Positions 28,063-36,904 are shown, numbered from the stretch's first letter. The stretch: 55,232 nt of DNA from Alphaproteobacteria bacterium (GCA_016869735.1 VGDL01000022.1:1-55232); one strand, 5' to 3'. Notes: generated by a model from the letters alone, not told the origin. Made by a program: numbers and translations.

Positions 28063-28857
28063 TCACGCCCGCCCGCGCCCGAACAGCCATAGCGCCAAGG
28101 CCAGCATGCTGCCCACCACCAACACCACGAGCGCGCCGAGCGCATTCACCTCTGGGGTCACGCCCAACCGCAGCATCGAAAACAGCGCAATCGGCAGCGT
28201 GGTTCCTGCCGGCCCGGAAACGAAGGAGGCAACCACCACATCATCAAGCGAAAGCGTGAAGGCCAGCAACCATCCCGCCAATAGGGCCGGCGCGATCAGG
28301 GGCAAGGTGATGGTCCAAAACGCGACCAAGGGTGTTGCCTCCAAATCCATCGCGGCTTCTTCCAGGCTGCGTTCGGCTTCTGCGAGGCGCGCCTGCACCA
28401 CCACGGCGACATAGGCTGCACCGAAACTGGCATGGGCAAGCAGGATGGTGAAAGCGCCACGCCCCGCGGGCCAGCCGATCACACCTTCCAGGGCGACAAA
28501 AAGCAGCAGCAGCGAAAGCCCAATCACAACTTCCGGCAGCACCAGTGGCGCGCCGATCAAGGCGCCGAACAGCGCCCGCCCGCGAAAGGGACCAAACCGC
28601 GCCAGCGCAAAGGCAATGCCACCGCCCGCCAGCACCGCCAGCGTCGCAGAAGCCGCCGCGATACGCAGCGAAAGCCAAACGGCTTCCAGCAGCCTTTCAT
28701 TGGCCGCCAGCACGCCGAACCAGCGCAGCGAAAACCCGCCCCATTGGAAGGGGATGCGATCCGCGCTGAAGGCAAAGCCCACCAGCAGCAGGATGGGCAG
28801 CCACAGGAACAGGAAGCCCGCCAGCATCACCGCGCGCACCACCCCGCCCGGCTTCAT
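28063..28857 (-). CDS. potI: spermidine/putrescine ABC importer permease PotI-like
   Basis: Second permease of the polyamine importer, 264 residues and about six spans. The EAA loop that contacts the ATPase reads EAAMDLEATPLVAFWTITLPL. The later SLDDVVVASFVSGP is the recognisable PotC/PotI motif before the last spans. The start is ATG 28857, overlapping the potH stop (ATGA), preferred over an in-frame upstream start at 28884. It is the last gene of potF-potG-potH-potI. Confidence 0.9.
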   Translation of the reverse strand: MKPGGVVRAVMLAGFLFLWLPILLLVGFAFSADRIPFQWGGFSLRWFGVLAANERLLEAVWLSLRIAAASATLAVLAGGGIAFALARFGPFRGRALFGALIGAPLVLPEVVIGLSLLLLFVALEGVIGWPAGRGAFTILLAHASFGAAYVAVVVQARLAEAERSLEEAAMDLEATPLVAFWTITLPLIAPALLAGWLLAFTLSLDDVVVASFVSGPAGTTLPIALFSMLRLGVTPEVNALGALVVLVVGSMLALALWLFGRGRA

Positions 28858-29681
28858 GCCCCCGCCCCCAGTCTTTGGAACCATCGGATGGGCAGGATCA
28901 GCAGCGCCAGCAAGGCCAGCGCCAAAGCCGCCGCCAGGGGCCAGTCTCGGTTCTGAAAAAATTCCTGCCAGAGCACCCGGCCAATCACCTGCGCCTCTGG
29001 CGGGCCAAGCAATTCGGGAATGACAAACTCCCCAGCCGCCGGAATGAACACCAGCAGGAAGCCCGCCGCCGCCGCAGGCAAGGTCAGCGGCAGGGTGACG
29101 CTGAAAAATACCCGCGCCGGCCGCGCGCCAAGATCAGCCGCCGCTTCCAACAATGCGGGGTCAAGCCGGATCAGTGCGGTGAAAATCGGCAGCACCGCAA
29201 AAGGCAGATAGGCGTGCACCATGCCGACCAGCATCGCGCCTTCGGTATACAGCAAGGCCAAAGGTGCATCAGTGATTCCCAAGCCACGTAGCAGATGATT
29301 AATCAGGCCTTCATCACGCAACAACCCAATCCAGGCCCCGATGCGAAGCAGAAATCCTGTCCAGAAGGGCAACATGAGCAGCGCAAGCATGGGAAGTCGC
29401 CAGGCTGGCCGCACGCCCGCCATGCCAAGCGCCATGGGATAGGCGATCAAAAGACAAAGCCCTGCCGTGGTCGCCGCCAGGCGCAAAGCCGCAACCAAAG
29501 CATCGGCATAATAAAAATCTTCGACCAGCATGGCGAAGGCGGCAAAGCGCCAGCCGAGCATGAAGGGCGGCACACCATCTGCCGGTGTCGCCAAGGCCAT
29601 CACCACCAGAATCAACAGGGGCGCCGCGACCAGCAGCAGCAACCAAGTCCATAGCGGCGCAAGCAGGATGCCGCGCGGCAT
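28854..29681 (-). CDS. potH: spermidine/putrescine ABC importer permease PotH-like
   Basis: First permease of the polyamine importer, 275 residues. N-terminal span at about 8-28, five more spans, and the EAA loop EAAADLGARPARVFFSVTLPL. The PAAGEFVIPELLGPPEAQVIG segment matches the conserved PotB/PotH periplasmic-loop region. Its ATG shares bases with the potG stop (TGATG) and its stop overlaps potI, so the membrane parts are coupled. Confidence 0.9.
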   Translation of the reverse strand: MPRGILLAPLWTWLLLLVAAPLLILVVMALATPADGVPPFMLGWRFAAFAMLVEDFYYADALVAALRLAATTAGLCLLIAYPMALGMAGVRPAWRLPMLALLMLPFWTGFLLRIGAWIGLLRDEGLINHLLRGLGITDAPLALLYTEGAMLVGMVHAYLPFAVLPIFTALIRLDPALLEAAADLGARPARVFFSVTLPLTLPAAAAGFLLVFIPAAGEFVIPELLGPPEAQVIGRVLWQEFFQNRDWPLAAALALALLALLILPIRWFQRLGAGA

Positions 29682-30703
29682 CAGGCGAAAAGCGGTACCA
29701 CCGCACCCGCCTCCCAGGTTAACGAAACCGCACTACCGGGCGCGGGCGGTGGCGCGTTATGCAGCACGCGCAGGGAAGCACCACCCGGCAGGCGAACAAC
29801 CATCAGCCAATCATCACCACGAAACGCGGCATCTTCCAGAATACCCGTCACAGAAGGCGCTTCATCAGCGCTGGCCAGCCGGATTTGTTCCGCACGCAAG
29901 GCAATGGCGACTGTGTCCGTGGGCAAGCCCATGGCGATATCCGCGCCCGCCTCCGCGCTTTCAAACACGCCATTCCGCATCCGCCCTTCCAGCACATTCG
30001 CCGCGCCCAGAAAGCGTGCGACGAAGCGCGTCGCGGGCCGCGCATAAACTTCCTGCGGCGGCCCGATTTGCGCGACGCGCCCCCCTTCCAGCACGGCGAT
30101 CCGATCAGCGAGTGCCAGGGCTTCCTGCTGATCATGCGTGACCATGATGAAGGCCGCGCCGGTCTTGCGTTGCAGGGCACGGAGTTCAAGCCCCGTGCGT
30201 TCGCGCAACCCCGCATCCAGCGCCGCCATGGGTTCATCCAGCAATAGCAAGCGCGGGCGCATGACCAGGCTGCGCGCCAGCGCCACACGCTGCTTCTGCC
30301 CGCCGGAAAGCTGCTGCGGCTTCCGCGCTTCCAGCCCTTGCAACCCCACCAGTTCAAGCGCCGCTGCAATACGGTTGCGGCGTTCTTCCACTGGCACCCC
30401 GGCGCGCTTCAGCCCATAGGCGATATTGTCAGCGACATTCATATGCGGAAACAGCGCATAGGATTGGAACATCATGTTGATGGGCCGCGCCCAGGGGGGC
30501 ACGGGCCGCAAATCCTGCCCATCCAGCCTAAGCGTACCGGCATCCGGCGCATCAAAGCCAGCCAACACACGCAGCAGCGTGGATTTACCGGAACCCGATG
30601 CGCCAAGCAGCGCGAAGAACTCCCCAGGCTTGATCGCCAAATCAAGCCCGGCCAAAGCACGCACCGCGCCAAAGCGCTTCTCCAGCGCAGTCGCGATCAG
30701 CAC
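29681..30703 (-). CDS. potG: spermidine/putrescine ABC importer ATPase PotG-like
   Basis: ATPase of the polyamine importer, 340 residues. ABC domain 1-about 235: Walker A GASGSGKS (34-41), Q loop MMFQSYALFPHMNV, signature LSGGQKQR, Walker B LLLDEPMAALD, switch His in VTHDQQEA. The C-terminal TOBE domain (about 245-340, RAEQIRLASADEAPSV...GILEDAAFRGD) is the type that senses or stabilises the transporter. I place the start at GTG 30703, four bases after the potF stop; the open frame extends upstream into potF without family likeness. Confidence 0.9.
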   Translation of the reverse strand: MLIATALEKRFGAVRALAGLDLAIKPGEFFALLGASGSGKSTLLRVLAGFDAPDAGTLRLDGQDLRPVPPWARPINMMFQSYALFPHMNVADNIAYGLKRAGVPVEERRNRIAAALELVGLQGLEARKPQQLSGGQKQRVALARSLVMRPRLLLLDEPMAALDAGLRERTGLELRALQRKTGAAFIMVTHDQQEALALADRIAVLEGGRVAQIGPPQEVYARPATRFVARFLGAANVLEGRMRNGVFESAEAGADIAMGLPTDTVAIALRAEQIRLASADEAPSVTGILEDAAFRGDDWLMVVRLPGGASLRVLHNAPPPAPGSAVSLTWEAGAVVPLFA

Positions 30704-30707
30704 AGGA

Positions 30708-31796
30708 TCAACGGCCCGCCTTGAAACGCGACCATGACCGGCTGCGCGCGCGTTCAATGTCGCGCGGCGGGGTGCTGGCGATGAAACTAGAGGCCAGCAT
30801 TGCCTCATCCGGGTAGACATTGCGGTCTTCACGCACCGCGACATCAACAGCAGAAAGCGAGCCCGGCACCGCATTCGGGTAGCGCACATGATTGGTGATG
30901 CCGGCCATCACATCGGGGCGCAGCAGGAAATTAATGAAATCATGCGCCGCTTCCTTGTTTGGCGCATCAGCTGGAATTGCCAGCATGTCAAACCAAAGCT
31001 GCGCGCCCTGGCGCGGCGCAACATAGCCAATTTCCACCCCGCGCCCGGCTTCTTTTGCGCGTGCTTGCGCCTGAATGACATCACCGGAATAAGTAAGCGC
31101 CACACAGGCTTCACCATTGGCCAGCGCATCCAGAATGGCGCTAGACGGGATAATGGCGCGCACATGCCGGCGTATCCCCATCAGCGCCTGTTCCGCCGCG
31201 CGCAGATCATCAAGCCCATGCGCATTCGGATCACGCCCCGCCCAGCGCAGTACGGAAGGCAGCACATCGGTGGCGCTATCCATTACCATGATGCCGCACC
31301 GCGCCAGCCGCGCAGCGTTTTCTGGCTTGAACAATGTGTCCAAGCTGTCCAGCGCCAGATCAGGCGCAATCGCCCTGATCCGATCAAGCCTGAGACCAAG
31401 CCCGACGGTGCCCCACAAATAAATCGCGCCATGGCGATTGCTCGGATCAATCTCGGCCACCCGCGCCATCAGCGTCGGATCAAGATGGCGCCAATTAGGA
31501 ATACGCGCACGATCCAGCGGCGCCAGCGCCCCAGCGCGCAGCAGCCGCGCAAAGCTTGGTTCACTGGTCGGCACAATGATGTCGTAGCCCGAACGCCCGG
31601 CGGAAAGCTTGCCTTCCAGAGTTTCCAGACTGTCATAGACATCATAGCGCACGCGAATGCCCGTTTCGCGCGTGAAGCGCTGCACGGCATAAGGGTCTAT
31701 GTAATCCGACCAATTATAGACATTGACCACGCGTTCCTGCCCCGTGGCGATGCCTGGCAGCAACAGAACGAGAAAAGCAATAAGCCGAAGGATCAT
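30708..31796 (-). CDS. potF: polyamine-binding periplasmic protein PotF-like
   Basis: Substrate-capture protein of the importer, 362 residues from ATG 31796. A signal peptide (1-about 18, MILRLIAFLVLLLPGIATG) precedes VVNVYNWSDYIDPYAVQRF, the classic start of PotD/PotF. Further family segments are SGYDIIVPTSEPSFARLL, LWGTVGLGL and LTYSGDVIQA. Aspartates of the polyamine pocket fall in the YNWSDYIDP and YSGD segments. Whether putrescine or spermidine is preferred is not clear. It heads a four-gene minus-strand operon. Confidence 0.9.
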   Translation of the reverse strand: MILRLIAFLVLLLPGIATGQERVVNVYNWSDYIDPYAVQRFTRETGIRVRYDVYDSLETLEGKLSAGRSGYDIIVPTSEPSFARLLRAGALAPLDRARIPNWRHLDPTLMARVAEIDPSNRHGAIYLWGTVGLGLRLDRIRAIAPDLALDSLDTLFKPENAARLARCGIMVMDSATDVLPSVLRWAGRDPNAHGLDDLRAAEQALMGIRRHVRAIIPSSAILDALANGEACVALTYSGDVIQAQARAKEAGRGVEIGYVAPRQGAQLWFDMLAIPADAPNKEAAHDFINFLLRPDVMAGITNHVRYPNAVPGSLSAVDVAVREDRNVYPDEAMLASSFIASTPPRDIERARSRSWSRFKAGR

Positions 31797-31890
31797 GGGC
31801 AGCGGACTCCGCAAGCAAGAATCCCCTTGTAGCGGAATTTGGCGTGATCTTGAGGGGCGGAAAAAATTTGGCCCTAAAAGCTTTTTTTCC

Positions 31891-31919
31891 TTGACAATAG
31901 GTTTATTCTCCTTTATCTG
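31891..31919 (+). promoter_or_regulatory. candidate sigma-70 promoter of the tail-spike module
   Basis: TTGACA (31891-31896) is a perfect -35 hexamer, and 17 bases later lies TATCTG (31914-31919), a partial -10. The local sequence is unusually AT-rich for this genome. It points toward the phage-type genes starting at 32039. The -35 and spacing are read directly; use in vivo is inferred. Confidence 0.4.
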
Positions 31920-32038
31920 ACCCCTCATCAAGGTCCGAATTGCGCCCGAAGCTCCCCTCCCCTTCTCCCAGAACCTTCACCCAAGCTTGCCACCAGCCGG
32001 GCGCCTGCCCTGCTGCGCGCAACGCATCAGGAGCGTCC

Positions 32039-32689
32039 ATGCCCTTCATCGCCACCAACCTCACGGTGCTCAGTACCGCGAATGGCTTCACCCTATGGCA
32101 TTACCGCACCACGGATAGCCGAGCCGAAACCGAAGCCCCAGGCTATTTCGCCGCCGATGCTGATCGTGTGCGCGTTGGCGACGTTATTATGGTGCAGGCC
32201 AGTGATGGCAGCACAATGCTTTCATTGCGCTACGGGAATCTGACCAGCGCCCCAACGGTATTGGATGCCTCTGGCGCTCCACCAACCATTCAGCGTTCGG
32301 CCAATTTCCCCTTCAGCCCTATCCTGACAGCAAATCCCGAAGCGCGCGCCATCATCTTTGATGCGTTTCCCGATGCCATAGAATCCGGTGCCTCCATCCC
32401 CGTCGCTGTCACCATCCAGGGCAATATCAGCAACATCACCTTCCAGCTGCGCAATACAGCCGGAACCGTGCTTGCCACTCTTTCCTCCGCAGTCGCCAAT
32501 CGCCGGGCGAGTGTCCTGTTTCCGGCGCAGGCCCCAGGCGGCGGCTATCGCGTTCGGGCGTTCAATACGGCTGATACCAATCACGCCACACTTTCAGCGC
32601 CATTCGCCATCGGCGCGCCGCCCCGTTTATTGACTGAAGATGGCGGCGTTCTCCTGCTCGAACAAGGTGGCCAATTGCTGCTGTTTTGA
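32039..32689 (+). CDS. phage-type structural protein (tail-fibre associated)
   Basis: A 216-residue protein with a strong ribosome site (AGGAG, six bases before ATG 32039). The N-terminal 65 residues (LTVLSTANGFTLWHYRTTDS, then AGYFAADADRVRVGDVIMV) resemble a domain seen in alphaproteobacterial prophage tail-fibre proteins; this is from memory. The middle (about 95-195) is beta-rich with alternating Thr/Val/Ser, and the C-terminus PRLLTEDGGVLLLEQGGQLL resembles the short closing repeat of many phage virion proteins. It is first of three phage-type genes, with no head, terminase or recombinase genes near. Confidence 0.6.
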   Translation: MPFIATNLTVLSTANGFTLWHYRTTDSRAETEAPGYFAADADRVRVGDVIMVQASDGSTMLSLRYGNLTSAPTVLDASGAPPTIQRSANFPFSPILTANPEARAIIFDAFPDAIESGASIPVAVTIQGNISNITFQLRNTAGTVLATLSSAVANRRASVLFPAQAPGGGYRVRAFNTADTNHATLSAPFAIGAPPRLLTEDGGVLLLEQGGQLLLF

Positions 32690-32776
32690 AGCCCATTCCA
32701 ATCCCAAAAACCCATATCGCGCCGAGCTTCGGATCAAAACTCCGAAGCGCTGGCCACAACCATGGAAAGGTAACCC

Positions 32777-34711
32777 ATGTCAGACACTAAGATCAGCGCG
32801 CTGCCAACCGCCTCCGCCACGCTCGATTCCGATGTGCTGCCGATCGTGCAAGAAAGCGGCTCAACACTCGCGACGCGCCGCGCCAGCCTTGCACAGCTGC
32901 GTAAGGGACTTTTCGCTGATCGGCCCGCTCACGTGCGTGATTTCGGCGCCATCGGCAATGGCCTTGTCGATGACGGGCCAGCTATCCAGGCAGCAATCGA
33001 CGCTCTCAAGGTCTCCGGCGGCGGCATCCTGCAATTTGGTGCGCGCGTCTATCGCATCGCGAGCCCCATTGTCATGAATGGCGTCACGGTCACGCTGCAA
33101 GGTTCAGGCTTCACCGAAGGCCCGAATGAGGCAAACGGAACCTGGTTCAAGATAGACCAGACCGGCTTTACGCCTTTCACCTTTTCAGGATCGATGGCCC
33201 GCGGATCCATCGTTCGGGATATCGCCGTTCGTCAATATCACCCGCTTCCTTCCGCCACCTGGGCTCCGACCGATTATGATTATGTCTTCCGCGTGCAGGA
33301 TTGTCTTGGCGCGGTGGATTTCGAAAACATCCTCCTGGTTTCGGTCAATCGTGGCATTTGGTGCGACAATTCGGGACGCATGAGCATCAAGCGCCTGCGC
33401 GGCCAGGTCTTCACCCGCGGCGTGGAGATTGATCGCTGCTATGATATTTGCCGGCTGGAACATGTACATTTCTGGACCTTCCAGACCAGCGACCTGGATG
33501 TCCTCGCCTGGCAACAGAAAAATCAGGATGCCCTGGTTTTCCGCAAGGTTGATGGCGTTTTTCTTGACGATATCTTCGTGCTCGGCGCGCGCTCCACGCT
33601 CCGCTTCAGCTCCTCCGCATCGGGAGTTACAACCAAATTCTACGGCAGCAATATCTATGCGGATTTCTCGAAATACGGCGTCTGGATTGATGGAAATGGG
33701 GTGGAAGGCCGGATCGCGAATATCACAACCCAGGGGGAGGTCATCGGCGCAGGTGCCCCAATACCTTTGGCCGGCGCAGCTGGCATCCAGATCGACAGCA
33801 ACAATGTGCGTCTGCAAATCGGCAACCTTCGCGTTGATGTCGCTGAAAGCAACGCCATTCGTGTCAATGGCAGCAATAACCGGCTTGATATCTTTGCCCT
33901 TCGCGCTGAGCGCTTCAATCGTCTGAATGATGGGTCGACCGCCATTCATCTGGCCAATGTCATCACCGGCGCACCCAATAAGGTTTTCCTTGGCTCACCG
34001 GCATTGCTTGGCAATGGCAATGACGGACCGTTGATCAATGCCAGCACAAATGGCTTTGTCGCTTCAGCCGCCCCGGCGGGGCGTGCTGATCGGCCCGGCG
34101 CCATGGTTGGCGCAGAAGATACGGGGCTGTTTCAGCCAAGCACAGGCGCCTTGGCGCTCAGCGCTGGCGGTACTGAGCGGATGCGCTTTGCTGAAGGCAA
34201 TATTTCGATGGGTGGCGCGCCAGGCGCCCATGCCTTTGCCGTCGCCACACCGGCCAGCAACGTCAATCAGCTAACCGTCACCGGCAGCATAGCCGATGGT
34301 ACACCTAGCATTGCGGCAACCGGGGCGGACACAAATATTCCCCCTGCGCTGTCAGCAAAGAATATCGCGCCCATACGGCTCAATAGCCGCGGCAATATTG
34401 CCCTTGAAGTCAATGCCGTGGCCACGCCGGTCAATTTCGTGCGCATCAATGGGGCCGGCGGCACAGCACCGCCACAAGTCACGGCGCAGGGCGCCGGTAC
34501 AAACGTGGCGTTACTGCTGCTGGGCAAGGGCACGGGCGCGGTACAGGCAGGTTCGCCGCTGCAATTGCCGGCCTATACGGTGGCAACCCTGCCGGCAGCG
34601 GCAACCTATCCGCGTTGCGTCATTTATGTCTCAGACGGCGCCACGAACAAGCGCCTTGCAATGAGCGATGGCACAAGCTGGCGCTGGCCAGATGGCGCAG
34701 TTGTTGCGTGA
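32777..34711 (+). CDS. phage-type tail spike with a pectate-lyase-like beta-helix
   Basis: A 644-residue spike-like protein. Residues 1-48 (DTKISALPTASATLDSDVLP, then TRRASLAQLRKGL) form the usual tail-attachment adaptor. Residues 52-77 (HVRDFGAIGNGLVDDGPAIQ) open a Pectate_lyase_3/GH28-type right-handed beta-helix running to about 400 with regular short strands. The C-terminal part (about 440-644) repeats short beta units with SIAATGADTNIPP and LLLGKGTGAVQAG and ends in RLAMSDGTSWRWPDG. Such spikes bind and often cleave capsular or lipopolysaccharide glycans. No catalytic residues can be assigned from sequence alone. The frame is intact, with a GGAAAGG ribosome site. Confidence 0.7.
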   Translation: MSDTKISALPTASATLDSDVLPIVQESGSTLATRRASLAQLRKGLFADRPAHVRDFGAIGNGLVDDGPAIQAAIDALKVSGGGILQFGARVYRIASPIVMNGVTVTLQGSGFTEGPNEANGTWFKIDQTGFTPFTFSGSMARGSIVRDIAVRQYHPLPSATWAPTDYDYVFRVQDCLGAVDFENILLVSVNRGIWCDNSGRMSIKRLRGQVFTRGVEIDRCYDICRLEHVHFWTFQTSDLDVLAWQQKNQDALVFRKVDGVFLDDIFVLGARSTLRFSSSASGVTTKFYGSNIYADFSKYGVWIDGNGVEGRIANITTQGEVIGAGAPIPLAGAAGIQIDSNNVRLQIGNLRVDVAESNAIRVNGSNNRLDIFALRAERFNRLNDGSTAIHLANVITGAPNKVFLGSPALLGNGNDGPLINASTNGFVASAAPAGRADRPGAMVGAEDTGLFQPSTGALALSAGGTERMRFAEGNISMGGAPGAHAFAVATPASNVNQLTVTGSIADGTPSIAATGADTNIPPALSAKNIAPIRLNSRGNIALEVNAVATPVNFVRINGAGGTAPPQVTAQGAGTNVALLLLGKGTGAVQAGSPLQLPAYTVATLPAAATYPRCVIYVSDGATNKRLAMSDGTSWRWPDGAVVA

Positions 34712-34831
34712 TGATCTGAGAAACCTGACGCGTCTGATCACCGCTTCTGCAATGCCCAAGCGATATGTCGGACGCGCCCACCACCCCGCAACATTCGGCT
34801 TCGTCGAAGCTGCCGCAATGGGAATAGTCGC

Positions 34832-35206
34832 ATGACCTCCTTGACCAATTACGCAAAAAACATGCTTAGCCGCGCCGCGGCCGGGCGCCGCCCAGCCCTG
34901 CCCGCCGCTGTCTTTATCGCGCTCGGGACCGGTGGTTCAGATGTCTCAGGTATTTCGGGCGAACCAACCGGCACTGGCTATGCGCGCCAAGCGGTCACTT
35001 TTTTCGGCACCGGCCTGCAATACAATGTTTCCCAAGTAAGGTTCACCTTCACCAGCACCCCCGGTACCATCACCCATATCGGCGTGTTTGACGCGGTTAC
35101 AGCGGGCAATCCGTTATTGTGGGCGCCGCTGCCTACGCCAGTCATCCTGGATGGTCCCGGAATCATCAATATCCCCGTGAACGGCATGAATGTTTTTGGG
35201 GACTGA
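34832..35206 (+). CDS. phage-type small structural protein
   Basis: A 124-residue protein: a basic N-terminal helix (LTNYAKNMLSRAAAG) followed by a compact beta-rich domain with FIALGTGGSDVSG, TGYARQAVTFF, TITHIGVFDAVTAGNPLLWAPL and a C-terminal NIPVNGMNVFGD. This pattern is familiar from small proteins that sit next to tail-fibre genes in prophages and may form a tip or adaptor. It closes the three-gene module; gaps of 87 and 120 bases separate the genes. The assignment rests on pattern and context, without a named family. Confidence 0.5.
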   Translation: MTSLTNYAKNMLSRAAAGRRPALPAAVFIALGTGGSDVSGISGEPTGTGYARQAVTFFGTGLQYNVSQVRFTFTSTPGTITHIGVFDAVTAGNPLLWAPLPTPVILDGPGIINIPVNGMNVFGD

Positions 35207-35342
35207 AAACAACGCGGGGTCGCGCGCGCTGGGTGAAACGCAAAGCCCCGCCCGCGACAAACCCCTGCCCGGCGCCATTGGTCCGCACCGGCGAACAAGG
35301 CTCATCTGGCGCGGACCGGTCAATCTGGTTTAATGAGACCCC

Positions 35343-35957
35343 ATGATGGATCCCGAAGATCATTCCCTTGTCGCGGCGCTCTGGCGTGTGATCAGCCGGC
35401 ATGGCTGGCCAGGGCTTTCCATGCGCCGCCTTGCCGCGGAAGCAGGCAAGGAGGCGGCGATGCTGCGGGAACGCTTCCCAACGCGGCTGGATCTTTTGCT
35501 GCTGCATGGCCGCGTGATGGATCACGCCGTTCTGGCCGGTACCATTCCTGGCCAGGACGGGCCCGCAAGGGATCGGATTTTTGACGTGCTGATGCGTCGG
35601 CTGGATGCCATGCAGCCCCATCGGGAAGGCATTCTGCGCCTGATTGAAGATATGCGCCGCGATCCCCTGCTGGCGCTGGCGCTTGCCCCTCATATCGGTG
35701 TTTCCATGCGCTGGATGCTGGAAGCCGCAGAAATTGAGGCAAAAAGCTGTGAAGCGCGGCTGCTCGCGCTTGGGCTTACGGGCGTATGGCTGGCGACGAT
35801 CCGCGCCTGGGCACGTGATGACAGCCCCGATATGGGTAGCACCATGGCGGCCCTGGATTCAGCGCTGGATCGAGCAGAACGGATCGCCCGTACGCTTGGC
35901 CTATTGCGGGGCGAAGCCACGCCGCTACCGCTTCAGGAAGCTGCGGAAACTTCGTGA
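35343..35957 (+). CDS. TetR-family transcriptional regulator
   Basis: A 204-residue regulator. The N-terminal helix-turn-helix (about 10-52) has the TetR look: VISRHGWPGLSMRRLAAEAG, then LRERFPTRLDLLLLHGRVMD. The C-terminal ligand domain begins with RIFDVLMRRLDAMQPHREGI, similar to the COQ9-like TetR proteins of alphaproteobacteria. The ligand is unknown. The phasin gene starts 49 bases after its stop on the same strand, so it may act on granule or membrane-lipid genes, but this is inference. Confidence 0.8.
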   Translation: MMDPEDHSLVAALWRVISRHGWPGLSMRRLAAEAGKEAAMLRERFPTRLDLLLLHGRVMDHAVLAGTIPGQDGPARDRIFDVLMRRLDAMQPHREGILRLIEDMRRDPLLALALAPHIGVSMRWMLEAAEIEAKSCEARLLALGLTGVWLATIRAWARDDSPDMGSTMAALDSALDRAERIARTLGLLRGEATPLPLQEAAETS

Positions 35958-36006
35958 CCTTGGGCTAAGCCGGCTTATACTGGGCATCCTTCAACCGGAG
36001 CCCCCC

Positions 36007-36441
36007 ATGACCGACCCCTTCAGCTTCAAGCCCAATATGGACATCACGAAAATCATGGCAGAATTTCGTCTGCCGGCCATGCCGGACATGACGGAACTTG
36101 CCAAAGCGCAGCAGAAGAATTTGGAAGCCATCTCGGCTGCCAATAGGGTCGCGCTTGAAGGGGCACGTGCCGTTGCCGAACGGCATATGGAAATCGTGCA
36201 GCAATCGGTCGCGGAAATGCAGGATGCCATGCGTTCCATGGCCAAACCAAGCGATGCACAGGAACAGGCCGCCAAACGCGCCGAAATGGCCAAGGCCACC
36301 TACGAGCGCGCTGTGGGCCAAATGCAGGAACTGGCCGATCTGATCCAAAGATCAAGCGGTGAGGCATTGTCGGTGCTGCAAAAGCGCTTCGCGGAAGCGA
36401 TGGATGAGGTCAAAAACCTCTCCACCGACAAAAAGGCCTGA
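36007..36441 (+). CDS. phaP: phasin family protein
   Basis: A 144-residue helical protein that coats polyhydroxyalkanoate granules. It has a short N-terminal Phe/Pro part (TDPFSFKPNMDITKIM), then a long amphipathic helical region with QQKNLEAISAANRVALEGA, the recognisable phasin core, and a Glu/Lys-rich end. No signal peptide. It follows the TetR gene. The PHA synthase is not in the window, so storage-polymer function is inferred from the family alone. Confidence 0.88.
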   Translation: MTDPFSFKPNMDITKIMAEFRLPAMPDMTELAKAQQKNLEAISAANRVALEGARAVAERHMEIVQQSVAEMQDAMRSMAKPSDAQEQAAKRAEMAKATYERAVGQMQELADLIQRSSGEALSVLQKRFAEAMDEVKNLSTDKKA

Positions 36442-36470
36442 AGGGCTTTACCGCCACGCGGACGCTTGCG

Positions 36471-36815
36471 TCAGCCCAGCAGACGAAAGCGCGCTGAACA
36501 CGCCTTATCCAGCGTCAGGGTCTGGCGAATCGCCTCGGCCCCTGCGGCGCTATGGGGTAGGGCAGCGATGGCCGTGAACCAGGGAAGCTCCCCCCGGACA
36601 CGGCCAAGAAACAGGCGATCCAAGGCCTCCGCCACCGGCCCGCGTGGCGAACAACAGGCACACCCCGGCGCATGGACGCCTTGCAGGGTAAAGATCGCCA
36701 TGGCGGTGGCTGAAGCCGCGGTCGGCGCTTCCGCAAGCAGGGCCATACCCGGTGCAGGGCTTTGACCCGGCATTAAGAGGTGGACGGGTATGCGCGTATC
36801 GAGCGACCAAGCCAT
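36471..36815 (-). CDS. CobW/G3E-derived small protein lacking a P-loop
   Basis: A 114-residue protein that I do not recognise as a described family, but which aligns by eye with the first half of CobW/YjiA G3E GTPases. RIPVHLL (8-14) matches their first strand IPVTLL; GCACCS (51-56) matches the metal-binding GCxCC; ALDRLF, GELPWF and then IRQTLTLDKACSARFRLLG (96-114) match the segment that follows. The P-loop (GFLGAGKTT) is replaced by MPGQSPAPGM, and the Walker B ETTG region by ALPHS, so GTP binding is unlikely. It may be a free metal-binding domain. It is divergent from the ArsR-methyltransferase gene, 100 bases away, and may share its operator. G3E proteins are metal chaperones, which fits a neighbour needing zinc and cobalamin. 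Confidence 0.6.
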   Translation of the reverse strand: MAWSLDTRIPVHLLMPGQSPAPGMALLAEAPTAASATAMAIFTLQGVHAPGCACCSPRGPVAEALDRLFLGRVRGELPWFTAIAALPHSAAGAEAIRQTLTLDKACSARFRLLG

Positions 36816-36880
36816 GGTGACAGCCTAGATGAGTGGACGATTGAGCAGTGCGGTGTTACCGCCCTTCGGCACCAGACACT

Positions 36881-36904
36881 AGACATAAGAATATGTTTAT
36901 GTCT
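36881..36904. promoter_or_regulatory. palindromic operator ahead of the ArsR-methyltransferase gene
   Basis: AGACATAA (36881-36888) and TTATGTCT (36897-36904) form a perfect 8+8 bp inverted repeat with an 8 base spacer, GAATATGT. It ends 11 bases before the ATG at 36916 and is AT-rich against a GC-rich background. ArsR-type dimers bind 12-2-12 or similar palindromes at their own promoters, so self-regulation of the arsR-metH unit is likely. It lies 66 bases from the start of the divergent CobW-like gene. Confidence 0.6.

Noticed and set aside
32039-35206. Complete prophage
   Set aside because: Only tail-spike-type genes are present; both flanks are ordinary chromosomal genes (potF and a TetR/phasin pair), with no integrase, terminase, capsid or lysis gene.
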